From Margaritispora aquatica (lineage: Eukaryota; Ascomycota; Leotiomycetes; Helotiales; Discinellaceae): a DNA stretch of 64,000 bases. The notes beneath the pieces were generated by a model, which worked only from the letters and a program-made list of their open reading frames with translations, was not told the DNA's origin and did not search any database. This document shows positions 37,526-49,129 of this stretch, in pieces. Each line of letters starts with the position of its first letter. Within the stretch, counting starts at the first letter, position 1. Position numbers and translations under genes: made by a program. Location: assembly GCA_007644065.1 (NCBI GenBank), contig VJWN01000025.1:257927-321926 (forward strand), written 5' to 3'.

Positions 37526-38116
37526 ATGTCTAGTCTCCCAACCTACGATCCAAGGAGCGATATCGGTGATGGAGACGAAAGCAATAGCGATCCTCCCGAA
37601 TCTTTAGACGCCCACTCATTGCCACTGGCTGGAAACCCCACAGCCACACCACGCAAAACAATGCCCATGCCCCCTCCACCCCAGCACCCACCAATCGCCG
37701 CCGAAGTTCCTCCCTCTTCGATGCCCTCCCAGTCAACCGGTGGATCCACACCAGATTTCCCAATCAGTCCTCTCGAGCTGCCAGAATCTCTCGGCACAGG
37801 CATCCCTCTACGAACACACACTCTCAATCGCGCCTTCCCGCCGCCTGGTCCGAAATTTCTCGTTGGGCCGTCCGAGGCTCCGACTGTGACGTCCGATGCG
37901 AATGGTGTCCCGCGTCCTCCGCGTGTGGCGAGGGTTGATATTGCGGATTTGGAGAAATGGGTTGATGGGGCTATTGAGAAGGCAGAGGCGGTTCCGGAGG
38001 GAAGGGTCTTTGAGGAGGCTGTTACGAAAAAGGCGGAGAGGGGAACAGAGGGGAATGAGGAGGATGGTGGGGATGGGATGATGAGTAGTGACAGTAACGG
38101 GCAAGGGGTCGCTTAA
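37526..38116 (+). CDS. Hypothetical proline-rich protein (196 aa)
   Basis: A single intronless frame. I do not recognise it. Residues 1-100 are Pro/Ser-rich and probably disordered (PMPPPPQHPP, ISPLELPESLGTG). Residues 120-160 may be ordered and helical (RVARVDIADLEKWVDGAIEKAEAV). The tail is acidic with Gly/Ser (EGNEEDGGDGMMSSD). No signal peptide or membrane span. The start ATG at 37526 is the first in frame. Confidence 0.5.
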   Translation: MSSLPTYDPRSDIGDGDESNSDPPESLDAHSLPLAGNPTATPRKTMPMPPPPQHPPIAAEVPPSSMPSQSTGGSTPDFPISPLELPESLGTGIPLRTHTLNRAFPPPGPKFLVGPSEAPTVTSDANGVPRPPRVARVDIADLEKWVDGAIEKAEAVPEGRVFEEAVTKKAERGTEGNEEDGGDGMMSSDSNGQGVA

Positions 38117-39194
38117 TTGGATGTTGTGGGAGACGGATAGAAGTCTTTTGTGGTTCGCGGGAGGGACAAGCATTATCAGAATTATCAATGGGGTGTTTCC
38201 AAATTCAGCAGCAATTTTTCGCACTCGTCATTCCATTGCCATTTTGATATGCTATGATTCGTACATGACACACTTGCGGGGATCTAGAAACCACTTGTTA
38301 ACAGGTTGAAGACAATAGCAAACTTTAATGTAGTGTGAAATCTACAAGAAGACTGTTGCGTTCTACTTGATTATACAATAAACTTGGACATCAGTTCTCG
38401 CTGGTTTCATATTACTTTGTTATGCGTCTTTCCTATGAAGATCCTTCCCATTTCTCAACATATAGATGCAATTCCCTTGTCCTTAGTTACGAAAAGGTGA
38501 CGTTACTTCTTTAGAATCACTACTCACATGCCTGGACGCGGAAAATGGTGCTAGATTTCTGACCACATTGTGTCAGAGGTCATTGGGAACTGGGAAACCG
38601 TGTATTTTATCACTATAACGTATTTTGATATTGCCTTTTCTCGTGCGATAGACATAACTCTAGATCTAGTGTATGCTAGGAAGTCAAAAGCGTAAACCCA
38701 TACACAGGTAGCGCGATGGAGTCCGCTATGGCTGAACACAGAAGTGTCAATTGAGGACCTCGATGTAAATAGTGATGAGAAGAAAAGATCTTTGAATGAT
38801 CCCAGAATGCTCCCAACTACTATCTGAACCCAGACATCTAGAAAATATGCCAGTGTCTACAGACAGTAGATCGAACTGATACTCCTTCTCATGAAGTGAC
38901 GAAATACCAAACTCAATTCTCATCAAATTCTCGCTTAGCCGCCTGGTCCTGTAGGAACCACTTCCTCCACCCCATGCCCCACAACCTCGAAAAATTTCAT
39001 CGACCACCCCGTGAAAAATTCTCTCAACACAACAGCTCCCTCGATACTGAAATGCCTTCTCCACACCCCTTTAATCACGGTGTCAAGTACCTAAAGTCTA
39101 CCGAAATCCTGCCGTATCTCTGTGTTTTCCAGTGTAACATTGACAAAATAGAAGTTCTATCAGCATGGCAAAGTGCCAAAAAAGAAATTGCGTC
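38117..39194. other. Spacer, no gene seen
   Basis: About 1.1 kb of unremarkable non-coding DNA between the hypothetical gene and the tRNA-Val gene. Open frames are short. Confidence 0.5.
39178..39183 (-). terminator. RNA polymerase III terminator of tRNA-Val
   Basis: A run of six T on the minus strand, beginning about 12 bases after the tRNA discriminator base. It is suitably placed and long enough for Pol III termination. Confidence 0.75.
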
Positions 39195-39302
39195 TGATCA
39201 AACTGAGGATTGAACTCAGGACCTTGTCCGTACTGGAATACACTGCTTGAAGCGTGAGATTCCTTGTTAAGGACACGTGATAACCAACTACACCATCCGA
39301 CC
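39195..39302 (-). tRNA. tRNA-Val(AAC) with intron
   Basis: All stems pair. The acceptor is GGTCGGA with TTTGATC (several G-U pairs) and discriminator A. The D arm GTGT-AGTTGGTT-ATCAC and A box TGGTGTAGTTGG are canonical. The anticodon stem is TGTCC/GGACA and the T arm is CTGAG-TTCAATC-CTCAG. The loop reads TTAACA up to position 37, giving anticodon AAC (Val), followed by an insert of about 34 nt before the 3' half of the anticodon stem. The insert can form a GGAAT/ATTCC helix, as expected for a bulge-helix-bulge intron cut by the tRNA splicing endonuclease. The 5' half (GGTCGGATGGTGTAGTTGG) is typical of fungal tRNA-Val. A T6 terminator follows. Confidence 0.88.
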
Positions 39303-39772
39303 TTTGACTTGAGATGTTGATGTTCTTGATGTGCGGATATATTAACAACGTCGTGTTGAAAACCACTCCACAAAGGAGATATACATCACACCCTGCAAGT
39401 AAAACCTATCCCAGGAACAAATAGCTGCATCTTTCCTCTATGCATCTTTAAAATGAAAAAATATGCAGGATGAAGAGCCTTGTTCAGAATATTTCAGGTC
39501 ACTACATCTGAAGCAGTGTTGGCAAAACCATATGTATTGTTCAATGTGAGCAACAAAAACTGCATGGAAATATTTCAGGCTGGACGACAACATAAGATGT
39601 GGTGAATTAAATTTGAGACTCGACATTCATGTTTTCCTTGCTGTACTTGCATTGGGTATTCACACATCATATCTTAACACCAAACACCGCCCAATGCCAC
39701 AACCAAACCTCGCCATGCATAAACAATCAACTTTTGTCACCTCGTTTGATTCACAAATACTCTCTCGGAGAT

Positions 39773-42765
39773 TCACTTCTTCCCCCCAGGCCCAGCATTA
39801 GAACCACTGGCCTTCGCATTCGACTCATCAGTAGGCTCAGGTTGTGCATTCTCCCGTGCCTGATTGGCAACTTGAACCATCTTCATGTTCTTCTCCAGCT
39901 CCCTGATCTTGGCATCAAAGTCCTGGGTGCCATTAATGCCACCAGGACGCATCAACGCTGGCTCGCCATTGCCCATGTAGGTTGGCGGGAGTGGCCCTCG
40001 TCCTAGTGTAGGCACGGGGACACCGTTTCTCGCAGCCTGTTGCCCTGCAGCTTGGGCCTCATAGCGCGCCTTTGCAGCTGCATCAGCTTTGGCCTTTTGC
40101 ATAGGCACGTACTCCTTGACAAAGTCTTGAGCTTCTTTACATCCTTCCATCAAATACTTGATTGTGAGAGTTGCCCTCTCTTTGATGTATTCATTGTTAC
40201 CGTCGTAATTCAAACATTGCAATAACGGAATGATGCCGTCATGTGCTAAAAGTTGTTTTTGTACTATCGGATTTCCTGGTCCATTTCGACGTGCGTTTGT
40301 CGGTGCAATGAGATGTGTGAGGATTGTAAGAATCTGTGTCTTGATACCGCTCCATGCAAACTTATGAGGATTGTCATGTAGAGGAGGTTGGTTTGGATGA
40401 ACAATTGAAGGAGGTTGTTGATCAACATAAGGCGTCGTCCCAGGTGTAGTTTGCGGCACCCGACGTGCTTGACCTGGCATGGGCATCTCATCCAAACCCT
40501 TTCTTGCTACTCCAGCATCGAGAGCTTTGAGCAATGATACAAGCTCGTACACAGTCTCCCATTCCACTAGCAAGTGTCGCATCTCTGAAATTTCAGCAAT
40601 AACTGATATGAAGTCTAGATATTGCATCAAGCCATCTCTAGCCCGCTCCATGTCCCAGAGGTCTACTGGAAAGTCGGCAGGATGCCTCTTATTCATGCGA
40701 ATTTGAGCCTGTGCATGGATGAGTGCTAGGCAATCGGGCACAACACGACACCTGAAATAGTTGTACAAGAAGTGAATAAGCTTGGCATCTCGATTGTAGT
40801 CCTTGAGATCATCGTATATTGGGCTGTCTTTTCGAGCTCGGAACATGTAGTTGATCAACTTTAGCAAAACTGTCTGTGCCGGGGAAACGATGTCCTTCAA
40901 AATTCGCAGAGAATTCCAAGCATAAGGTAGTAATGCATTATGATGAAACGATTCGATGATCTGAGCGGTAATCTGAAAGATAAACTGCTGATCGGTTTGA
41001 TCCCAAACAGCAATGAAGACAAGCAGCTCTCTGAGGAGATTCTTTCCGCAGTCCAAAGCTAAGAGCATCTTGCATCTTGTCTTCTGGAGATTTTCTCCAG
41101 CAGGCGTCAGCCCAGAACCCATCGAATCCACAATGCATGCTTTTACAGTCATGTGCAATGCTTCGATTTGCTTTGTATCCAAGATATTCGGGATCTCTGT
41201 CAATAAACCGCGCAACGGCCCCTCGACATAAGAATCATCATCTTCCTCCTCTTCCTCTTCATCCTCCCCGTTATCATCCTGAATGGACCTTTCATCAAGA
41301 TCATCATTATTGACACTCTCGTTACCTTGCGCGGATTCATATTGCTCCTCCTGCTCATACTGGTCATGATCCTGACCTCGAGGAATATAGCGATGCATAG
41401 CATTTTCTTTACAAGCAGCAGCACGCTCCTGGGCACCCTCCACAGTCTCCATTGTCACAACCCAGCCCTCAAAATTGGCATCTCGGACTTTCTTCCACCA
41501 TATATCGATCTCATGCGAGACTCGCGCATATATCCTGTCTTGCTCATATTTGTCCTCCATGTCAGGTTTCCATATTGGAGTGGTTGATTCCTCAATACTT
41601 GCATGGATTATTGCATTTTCGGGCTCTGGAAGGGGTCCAGGTGTGTAGCCAGATGGGACATCAGCCTCGTATCTATCAAGAAGCGTTTGAGCCAAAGGAT
41701 CCCGCTTGTTGTGTCGTCTGAGCCAATTCCGAACCTCTAGATATACCTTTTCCACATTAAGATCATCTGGAGGAAGTTCATGAATTGTATCGTTCTTCAT
41801 CTCATCATCGAAGAGCATCTCGAACCAGAAGGACATTTTGAAGCGATCGTTGCCCATCGTCCAGTTGTGTGTATGCTGTAAACACGTCACTAGTAGCTTT
41901 TTGTCTGCAACTCACATTAGCAAGCTTCATAAATACAACTCACACGATAACCCACATAGTTCCGTGATCTCCTGCAACTTTGCTCTCTTAGCTTCATCCC
42001 CATTCTCCCCATCATAGCCCTTACTTGTCACATTAACACAAAGTATAATCAGCTTATGTACCTCCTTATCAAACTGAACTGCAGCACATATTTCTTGGGC
42101 AGTCTCCTTGATGGCAAGCATATTCCTACTGATCACCAGCAGATTATTAAGATAATGGAGGTCCTCCCGCAGTACATCGTAATATGTGAGTATGAGTTCG
42201 GTGGATTCAGTCACATCTTGACTATTCCCAGTCGCATCTGTGCCGTTATTCTGTTTGGAGGAGCGACGGTCGAGGTGTGGGACAGCTTTGCTGAATATCT
42301 TCGTCAAATGCATCCATATATCAACATTCTTAGCCAAAGTTTCTCTATAATAAATGTCAGTCCCACGTCAAAATGGCTCCTTGTTTGGTAGACATACCTG
42401 ACTTCTGCCTTGTTCAGACTTAAGTCCAGCGTTTTAGCCACCATCTTTTTTACCTCCACCATAGCTTTGCTCAAATAGCTATTTGGTCTCTCGAAATGGT
42501 GCTCCAAAGATATCAGCGCCGCGTTGAAATTTCTCTCCTCGACCGTCTGCGTATTCATCCTGTCCCTTCCATTTGACCCAAACTGCGAAGCCATCGTCAT
42601 GGGCGCATATGGATTCTCGGGAAATGGCAATAGAGACTCTCGGTTTGTGCGGTATGTTTGCGAGTTCTCATCCCACCATGTACTGAGCGGTGTCTTGCAT
42701 TTGCTGCAGATTGTTGAGTTGTCGCGAATTGAGGGAAGAACATGGCCGCATTCGATACAGTACAT
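39773..42765 (-). CDS. Ataxin-10 (Ctr86-like) protein with N-terminal zinc ribbon
   Basis: Armadillo-type helical protein related to ataxin-10/Ctr86; molecular function in fungi is unclear. Exons 42765-42398, 42344-41944 and 41904-39773 close exactly to 966 aa. The ARM-like region includes LLVISRNMLAIKETAQEI, LDCGKNLLRELLVFIAVWD and LLKLINYMFRARKDSP. The ataxin-10 domain near the C-terminus has NPIVQKQLLAHDGIIPLL and NEYIKERATLTIKYLMEG. An acidic linker (DDNGEDEEEEEEDDD) lies mid-protein and a coiled-coil/Ala-rich tail ends it. The first 30 residues, MYCIECGHVLPS then TICSKCKTPL, form a CxxC-x14-CxxC zinc ribbon not expected in this family. A later in-frame Met (MTMASQFGSNG, about residue 57) could be the start instead, which would remove the ribbon. 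Confidence 0.78.
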
Positions 42766-43185
42766 GGTCTTCGTGGAGTGGTAGATACCTATTTTTGCTG
42801 GTAGTTCAAATTCGATGGGAAGGGTGCATCGAGGGGTTCGTTTCAGGCTGCATTTACAGGGTGGGGCAGGTTTAGCCTTGTGCCTCGCGAGGGTCAACGA
42901 CAAGTCAAGGCAAAAACAACCGAAGATCTTATAGCAGTCGAAGATATACATCCAAACTTCTCGATTTAGGTATATTGTAGATATTCTAAAGATCATGCGA
43001 ACGCAAATGTACAATGGATTGAATAGCGCCATCGCCACACTACCCGGCATGCTACTCATATTATTACACAATCGTGCCTGTTCAGCTGGACAGCACAATT
43101 GACCACCCAGATTTAGTGATACAATGACATAACAATGCCGCCAAAGATGCTCGGTCAAAACGAGGTAGCCCCGTAAGAGCTATGA
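42766..43185. other. Short spacer between minus-strand genes
   Basis: About 420 bases: promoter region of the ataxin-10 gene and 3' flank of the CNNM gene. The reading frame continues upstream of the chosen start into this interval without a convincing alternative ATG. Confidence 0.5.
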
Positions 43186-45732
43186 TCACAATGCGGAGCC
43201 ACCCGCCGCTGAGCTCTCTTCTCCACCACTCTTAGGGTTCTTCTTCTTTCTAGTGCGGCGACGCTTCTTCTTCACTTCCTCTGACTTAGGTGCTTCTCCT
43301 TCTCCTTCACCATCTCCATCCTCATGTGAACCAGCATGACCGTCCAATAAGTTGAGGAATGATGAAGTTTTCTTCCCGTTTCGAGCTTCATTTTTGTCAT
43401 CTTTGTCCTCCGAACTGCTATTAGTTTCCAAAACAACTTTGCGATATCCGCCACTTTCTATGATATTCTCCTATGCACAATGTCAATATAGCTCTCGGTA
43501 AGGGAGGTTGGGTGATATGCATGTACTCCAAGTTCAACCAAACATTATTCATGTTCTATGCCAACCAGGTTCCTGTAAATGGGAGAGAATAGAAAAAATG
43601 GCACTAACCGTGATACTTCCGCTGCGGGCCACACCTTTTTTGCGGATCGAGGAACTGAATCCACCAGAATGCAAAGATGCAAGTGTATCACTACTCTTGC
43701 TGCTACCTTGGCTGTTGTTCCTGACCACTGGTAGAGGCACTGACGTTTGAGGCTGATGTGCGTTGTCCACAACAATTGATGAGTCTTGCCCCCCATCGGT
43801 AAATTGTGATGTACTTCTTATTGTACTACTCCTGGGAATAGAACCGTAGCCTTGTTGTAGTGCATGAACACCATCGCTGGCGTCCTTCCCACCCGATCGC
43901 AATAGGCCTTCGCCCTCGCCGCCATGCATTTCATCACTATAGGGTACCTCTATAATGGGTGATTCTTGTGGTAGGTAGGATTCTTGTCTCGAAGACATAG
44001 AACGGGCCGGGGTGGTCTTGATCTTCACAGTATTATAACGGGTCGTCTTTGGCTTGCTCGCAAGATTAGATGGGCCTAAATGCTTTAGATGCTCTCGCAT
44101 ATCGTTGATGTTGCCCCTAACGGTGATAAGATGACCATCGGCGCTGTCACCTCGCTTCATAAAGGTTGTTTTTGGACTCGTACCGAAGCCTGTAGCCGGA
44201 CTCTCAGCCCTTGCATCCCCATTTGCAGGTTTCTTGGGAACGGCAACACCCTCAGAGAGATCAATAAGATATTCCTCGGGCTCATGTACAAGTGGGGTTT
44301 CTGGGTGACCTGCGAGATGGCCGTGCTGTGCACGCGATTTCGGAGCTGGGGCCATACGTCGAATTGCTTTGTGAACGTCGATGTATACATCAGATTCATC
44401 GATGATTTCCCTGAGTGGGTGTCAGTAATAACAAAAGATTTTCCGAAATACAGGTCACGTACTCGCCAATAAGCTCCTCAATCACGTCCTCCAATGTAAC
44501 GACACCAAGGGCACCAGTATTTTCTCCAGGTGTGCTTGATACTAAAACCATATGTGACTTTCCTTCTTGGAAGAAATTGACAATATCGAGACAGCTAGTG
44601 TCTGCCCTTGTCTCTGGGAGGGTAGCGAGCGCAAACTCGCTGACCTTCTTGCAATCTTCAGGGTCGTATGTGATCAATATCTTAACCAAGAGCATTCCGC
44701 AGAAGTTGTGCTCATCTCCTGGAACGTAGATGGGAATCCGGGAATATCCGGCGCTGAGAATAATATCCATAGTCTTCTCATCAAGAACTGTATCCGAGGA
44801 CATGGTGAAAACATCGTCCATTGGGGTCATGATATCTCCAACAGCTTTGTCCTTTAGATCAAGCACGGCACTAATTATGGTAACTTCATCTTGGTTCAGA
44901 CGTTCGGTGGGGCTCGTGCCTAGTGTCTTGTGCAAAGTAACTAGTGTCTTGAGGCCCGATTTCTTATATACTGTTCCATGATCCTCGCCGAGAAGTTTAT
45001 CCAGCAGTTTCGCAATAGGCCATGCTATTGGAGCAAGTAACCACATGAGCCCAAGAACGCAAGGTGCCATAAAAGCACCAATTGAAAGGCCATATCGAAC
45101 ACAGACAGATTGTGGAATGACCTCGCCGAAGATAACTTGAAAGCCGTTAGCCAATCTGCCAGGCTTCACCAAGGCGTGTACTTACCAATGAGCACGGTAC
45201 TGCCTAGGACAGCTGGCCATCCTCCTCCAAGTGATCTATCGAGGATGATCGGCAGGGTTTCGTTGACAATCACATTGCTGAGGAGCAAAGTAACCAAGAC
45301 CCAATGTTTTCCTTTTTGAAGCAGATCGAACACTTTCTTTGCATGGTGTTGTTCCTTTCCCTCACCAGATGTTGCAATAACCTGTAGATAAACACCATCC
45401 TGACCCATCAAGCTAGAAGATAAAGCGTGTCAGTTATGACCTTCGCAATAAACGACTTTGTATACTTACGCAATAGTCAATCCAGCAAAAGCCCCACCTA
45501 GCAAAACTAGTACAGCTGCAATGGCCAAATACAACCAAAAACTGGCATCCTCGGCCTCAGGCTCCTCTGCGGTCACAAAGCCAAAGAACTGCTTGATGGG
45601 CGCGGCAGAGGCATGGGATAGCTGTGCGAGCACCAAGAAGAGGATCTTCGCGACTCCTTGGACACCCGGTCGATGAGAATTGAAGCCATTAAGACCTGCC
45701 TGGCCTGCCATAGCGGGTGGTTTCGAAGGCAT
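43186..45732 (-). CDS. CNNM/Mam3-family DUF21-CBS transporter
   Basis: Membrane protein of the cyclin-M/CorC family; yeast Mam3 sits in the vacuolar membrane and affects metal homeostasis. Five exons close in frame: 45732-45470, 45412-45186, 45135-44463, 44410-43609 and 43470-43186 (749 aa). An N-terminal hydrophobic segment ([19 protein letters not shown]) precedes the DUF21 domain: [38 protein letters not shown] by position about 70-105, [20 protein letters not shown], and [19 protein letters not shown]. The CBS pair follows: [35 protein letters not shown], and [25 protein letters not shown]. The long Ser-rich tail ends in a basic [11 protein letters not shown] segment. All core motifs are intact. 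The start is the first ATG after the upstream frame opens; MAGQAG seven residues on is an alternative. Confidence 0.92.
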
Positions 45733-46576
45733 TGCGGGACGTAGAAGCTCTGGATCGACTGCGGACAACGCTGCAGTCAACACAAGAAGCTCGAATTCCT
45801 AGCGACTATCAATGTCGCCGCGTGGAAACAAAGAAAGTTTCCTGGCGCGTGTTGATGATAATAAGAAAGTTAAGAAGGTCGCCCGACGACTCGACAATGT
45901 GCGGGCAATGGCGATAGCAAGGTACAGGGTATGGTATGTACCACGAGCCTGTTTGATTTGAGCAAAACGAAGATTTACTGGGGTCTTTTTGCCGAGCTTC
46001 CAACAATGACGCAGGGCAGGATGAGGCGTGTTTTAGTTGACGACGAGAATTGACTTTTACGAGATCAACGACAAAAAAGAATACATTATCACAAAATAGA
46101 ATGCTTGAAGTTGAACACTAAAACATCAAAGATATTGAGTTTAGTTTAATGATAAAAGCAAAGACGGCCAACTATTGTGTGTTACACAATTATCGGGAAC
46201 TTGCATTCTCGTGAGCACAATGTGCTACTATTTCTATCGAGGACATTCGAAGCCATCTGCAGTATCCTAGCTTAGTTTATTGAAGCTGGGTATACCTCAG
46301 TATATCCTCTCGCTTTGATGAATGCCTTCCTATTCTCATTGGCTACTACTCTTAGTTGACAAAGTCACAATGCTTGAGCAAGCTACCCGGACAGCCAGTT
46401 CAGATGAGCACCGTATTTTTGAGCCCAGCGCGATATATATTTTACACGTAACAGCTTCTCAGGTCCATCCAAGGCAAATTCCTTGTTCAAGGCAAGTCGC
46501 AGATTGCGAGTGAGACATGGGGACACTTGACAGACATTTGGAAGATGTGGTGCACCAACAATTATGCTGTACTACT
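45733..46576. other. Spacer, no gene seen
   Basis: About 840 bases: CNNM promoter (right side of that gene) and 3' flank of the M20 peptidase, which is on the same strand further right. No motif noted. Confidence 0.45.
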
Positions 46577-48490
46577 TTATGCATTCACTACCACCCAGTC
46601 ATCACCTCTATGCCTCTGCTCATCGACTACACGGATAAATTCATGATAGAACTTCACCATCTCCATAAGACCTTCAATTGGCATCCTTTCATCAACAGTA
46701 TGCATGCGTGAACCTCGAGAGTCATGACTTGCTTGCCATGGCGACATTCGATATATTTGATCTGTAAGTTTCCAGTACCATCTTGTATCTGTATTCCCTA
46801 AATCTTTGTCAGAAATTCCCCTCTAGAAGCCATCAAGCTAGTCAGACATACCGGTTAATAGCACAGGAGTCACGATAACTTCCTTTCCAAATACTCCTCG
46901 AATAGTTCCAGTGAGCCATTCGAATCGCTGGTCTTCATGATCAGATACGGGTGAAGGCTCAAGATCATAAGTCGATGCCAGTGTAATCATTCCTAATTCT
47001 CGATATGGAGATCCGCCTCGATCCTCAGCTCCGAAGCCTTCCAAGTAGAAATGCCACTCATCTGCTAGAATTGATAATATGCTGACATAATGATCTTTGA
47101 CGTCCTGGACAGTCTGTTCCACGGCGATTCGATGATTGACCACGATTCCGGCAATCTCAGGAAGAGAGTTTGCTAGCGAGTTGTGTCACTTCAGGAGATC
47201 AAGGGCTAGAAGTCTCAGACTTACCTTTATCACCGCCGCTGACTAGGTCGACAGCTGTTGAGGTACGGACCAAGGCTCTAGTGTCTGGTGAACTGTCCAT
47301 GAATGGCAAAATCTTATAAGATTGGCTGGATTTCAGGATTGCATCTCGCATATCTGCAGGCATATCTTTGGCATAAACAGCTGCTGTCTGTAAGTATGTC
47401 ATTGTTGGGTTTTTGGATGACAAGCAAGAATTGAAGGGGTTATTCTCTATTGCTTTGATAATATCGGCGAGATAACCAACTAGAAAACATCAGTATTGAC
47501 AAGTAGTTGCCTGGATTTGGTGGACTTCCTCGCTGTATGATCGGGTGGTGTGGATGAGTGTCCACCTGCCGTTCTCACAGTAACTGTAACATCAAGATAT
47601 CCCTTTTCTGCTGAAGCAGGCATAGCAAACAAGGTTCCAAAGTTTTCCTCAAGAAATGCTATACCCTCATCAATCTGCATATCAGACGTTATTTAAATTC
47701 ACCTTCATATCTTTCACTCTCACTTACAATAAGCTCGATTCCATTTTCTCCGTACACATGAAGCAAATGTTTAGATAGCCACCTTGCTCCAAGCCCCTCT
47801 TCTGAGCCACCTTCCTCATCATAGCCGACTGCAAGAATTACAGTTCTACAAGGTTGAAATCCGACTGCTAAAAGCGCATCCATAGCCGACAGAATGGCTA
47901 TGAGATTGGACTTGTTGTCTTCAGAGCCTCGTCCCCAGACGAATTCGCCATCGTAGTGGCCAGAAAATGGAGGGTAAGTCCAATGGCATTCGGTCGCTTC
48001 TGGCACTGGAACTACCTTCCATCTGTTTAGTTTTGTCTGTCAACTTTCCATCTGCGTCTTACATCTGTATGTGCCATGAAGAGAAGCGGCTTGAGCTTTG
48101 GCTCAGAACCTTGCCAAGTGAACAGTAAGTCGTGAATATTGGTAATTTCCACTTTCAGGTTGTCATATCTACATGATGTTAATCGAGCTCGACGCTTAGT
48201 GTGCGACGAACTCACACTCGAGGGAAGGTATCCTCCAGGTATTTGGTTATCTTGTAAAATACATCCCATCGCTTATCCTCTCCAGGCTCACCCATACCAT
48301 CAACGACGACAGTTGGAACTCGAACTGCACCCCCCAAAGACTTTGCGACGGCATCTCGGTATTCAGTGGTGTTGAAAAGGCTGTCGATGTTCGTCTTTGT
48401 AATGTCTGGTCGTTCTGCTGGATGGATGATCGGCTGCTCTGGTGGTGCACCTCCAATCATCTTCGATTCGACCGAAGCAGACACGCCCAT
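46577..48490 (-). CDS. M20-family carboxypeptidase (CPS1/Gly-X type), one junction anomalous
   Basis: Zinc-dependent peptidase of family M20, like yeast carboxypeptidase S. Exons read 48490-48216, 48168-48063, 48015-47728, 47674 to about 47533, 47479-47225, 47172-46852 and 46797-46577. Metal and catalytic motifs are present: LLFMAHTDVVPVPEA, VWGRGSEDNKSNLIA, AVGYDEEGGSEEGLGARW, AGGHSSTPPDHT, and the C-terminal RGSRMHTVDERMP His. Six of seven exons join in frame with clean GT-AG sites. Between PPDHT and VGYLADIIKAIE no GT or GC donor gives the needed phase, so that junction may be non-canonical or broken. The family's usual N-terminal membrane anchor is not seen; the model starts MGVSASVESK, and the frame is open for about 12 codons upstream, so an extra exon is possible. 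Confidence 0.72.
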
Positions 48491-49129
48491 TATTGGTAAG
48501 TCCTCTGCTTGTGTAAGATTTAGGATATGGGTTGAAGTTCAGTGGGAAAACGGAGATCCCTGTATAGTGTTACAACATGTTGCGAGTCGTTCTTTCCTTT
48601 CCCAGTGGTAGAAACCCGCGATTAAATAACCCAAGTTAGAATCACCTCAAGATAGGTGGATGACTAGAGATTTTACCTTTAATGAGGCTTACTGAAGCAA
48701 TATGTAATGTCGATAATTCTCCCACTCTTCATTAATTCATCGTTTGAAACCAAAGGTTGTTGAATGATCGAGTCATGGGACCAAAGTCAGCAACTTACGA
48801 TCGGATAAACCAATTCTTCGTCATCCGTAATTTTGCAACACCCCTTTCAAAATAATATTTAGGCCTTGAGACTCTCAATCCCTGATGAATTTCAACAGTC
48901 TTATCGTACGTCTGCAGATCTAAGAGATAGCCGGTAGTCAACTTGAATTCGACTTAACACCCGAGCATAGGCCGGTCGCTTAGACCCCTGAACAAATCGA
49001 AGACAAACAGCCTAACACCTTATGAAATATACCTCAAACATCTAGGACTAGACGTAATAGCTTAAAATCAAGCGATAAAATCAACGGTGCCTCCTCATTT
49101 CGCTCAAAATATGTGCATCTCTCCTCAAA
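48491..49129. other. Shared upstream region of two divergent genes
   Basis: About 640 bases of A+T-rich DNA between the M20 peptidase (-) and the secreted protein gene (+). No clear motif. Confidence 0.45.
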
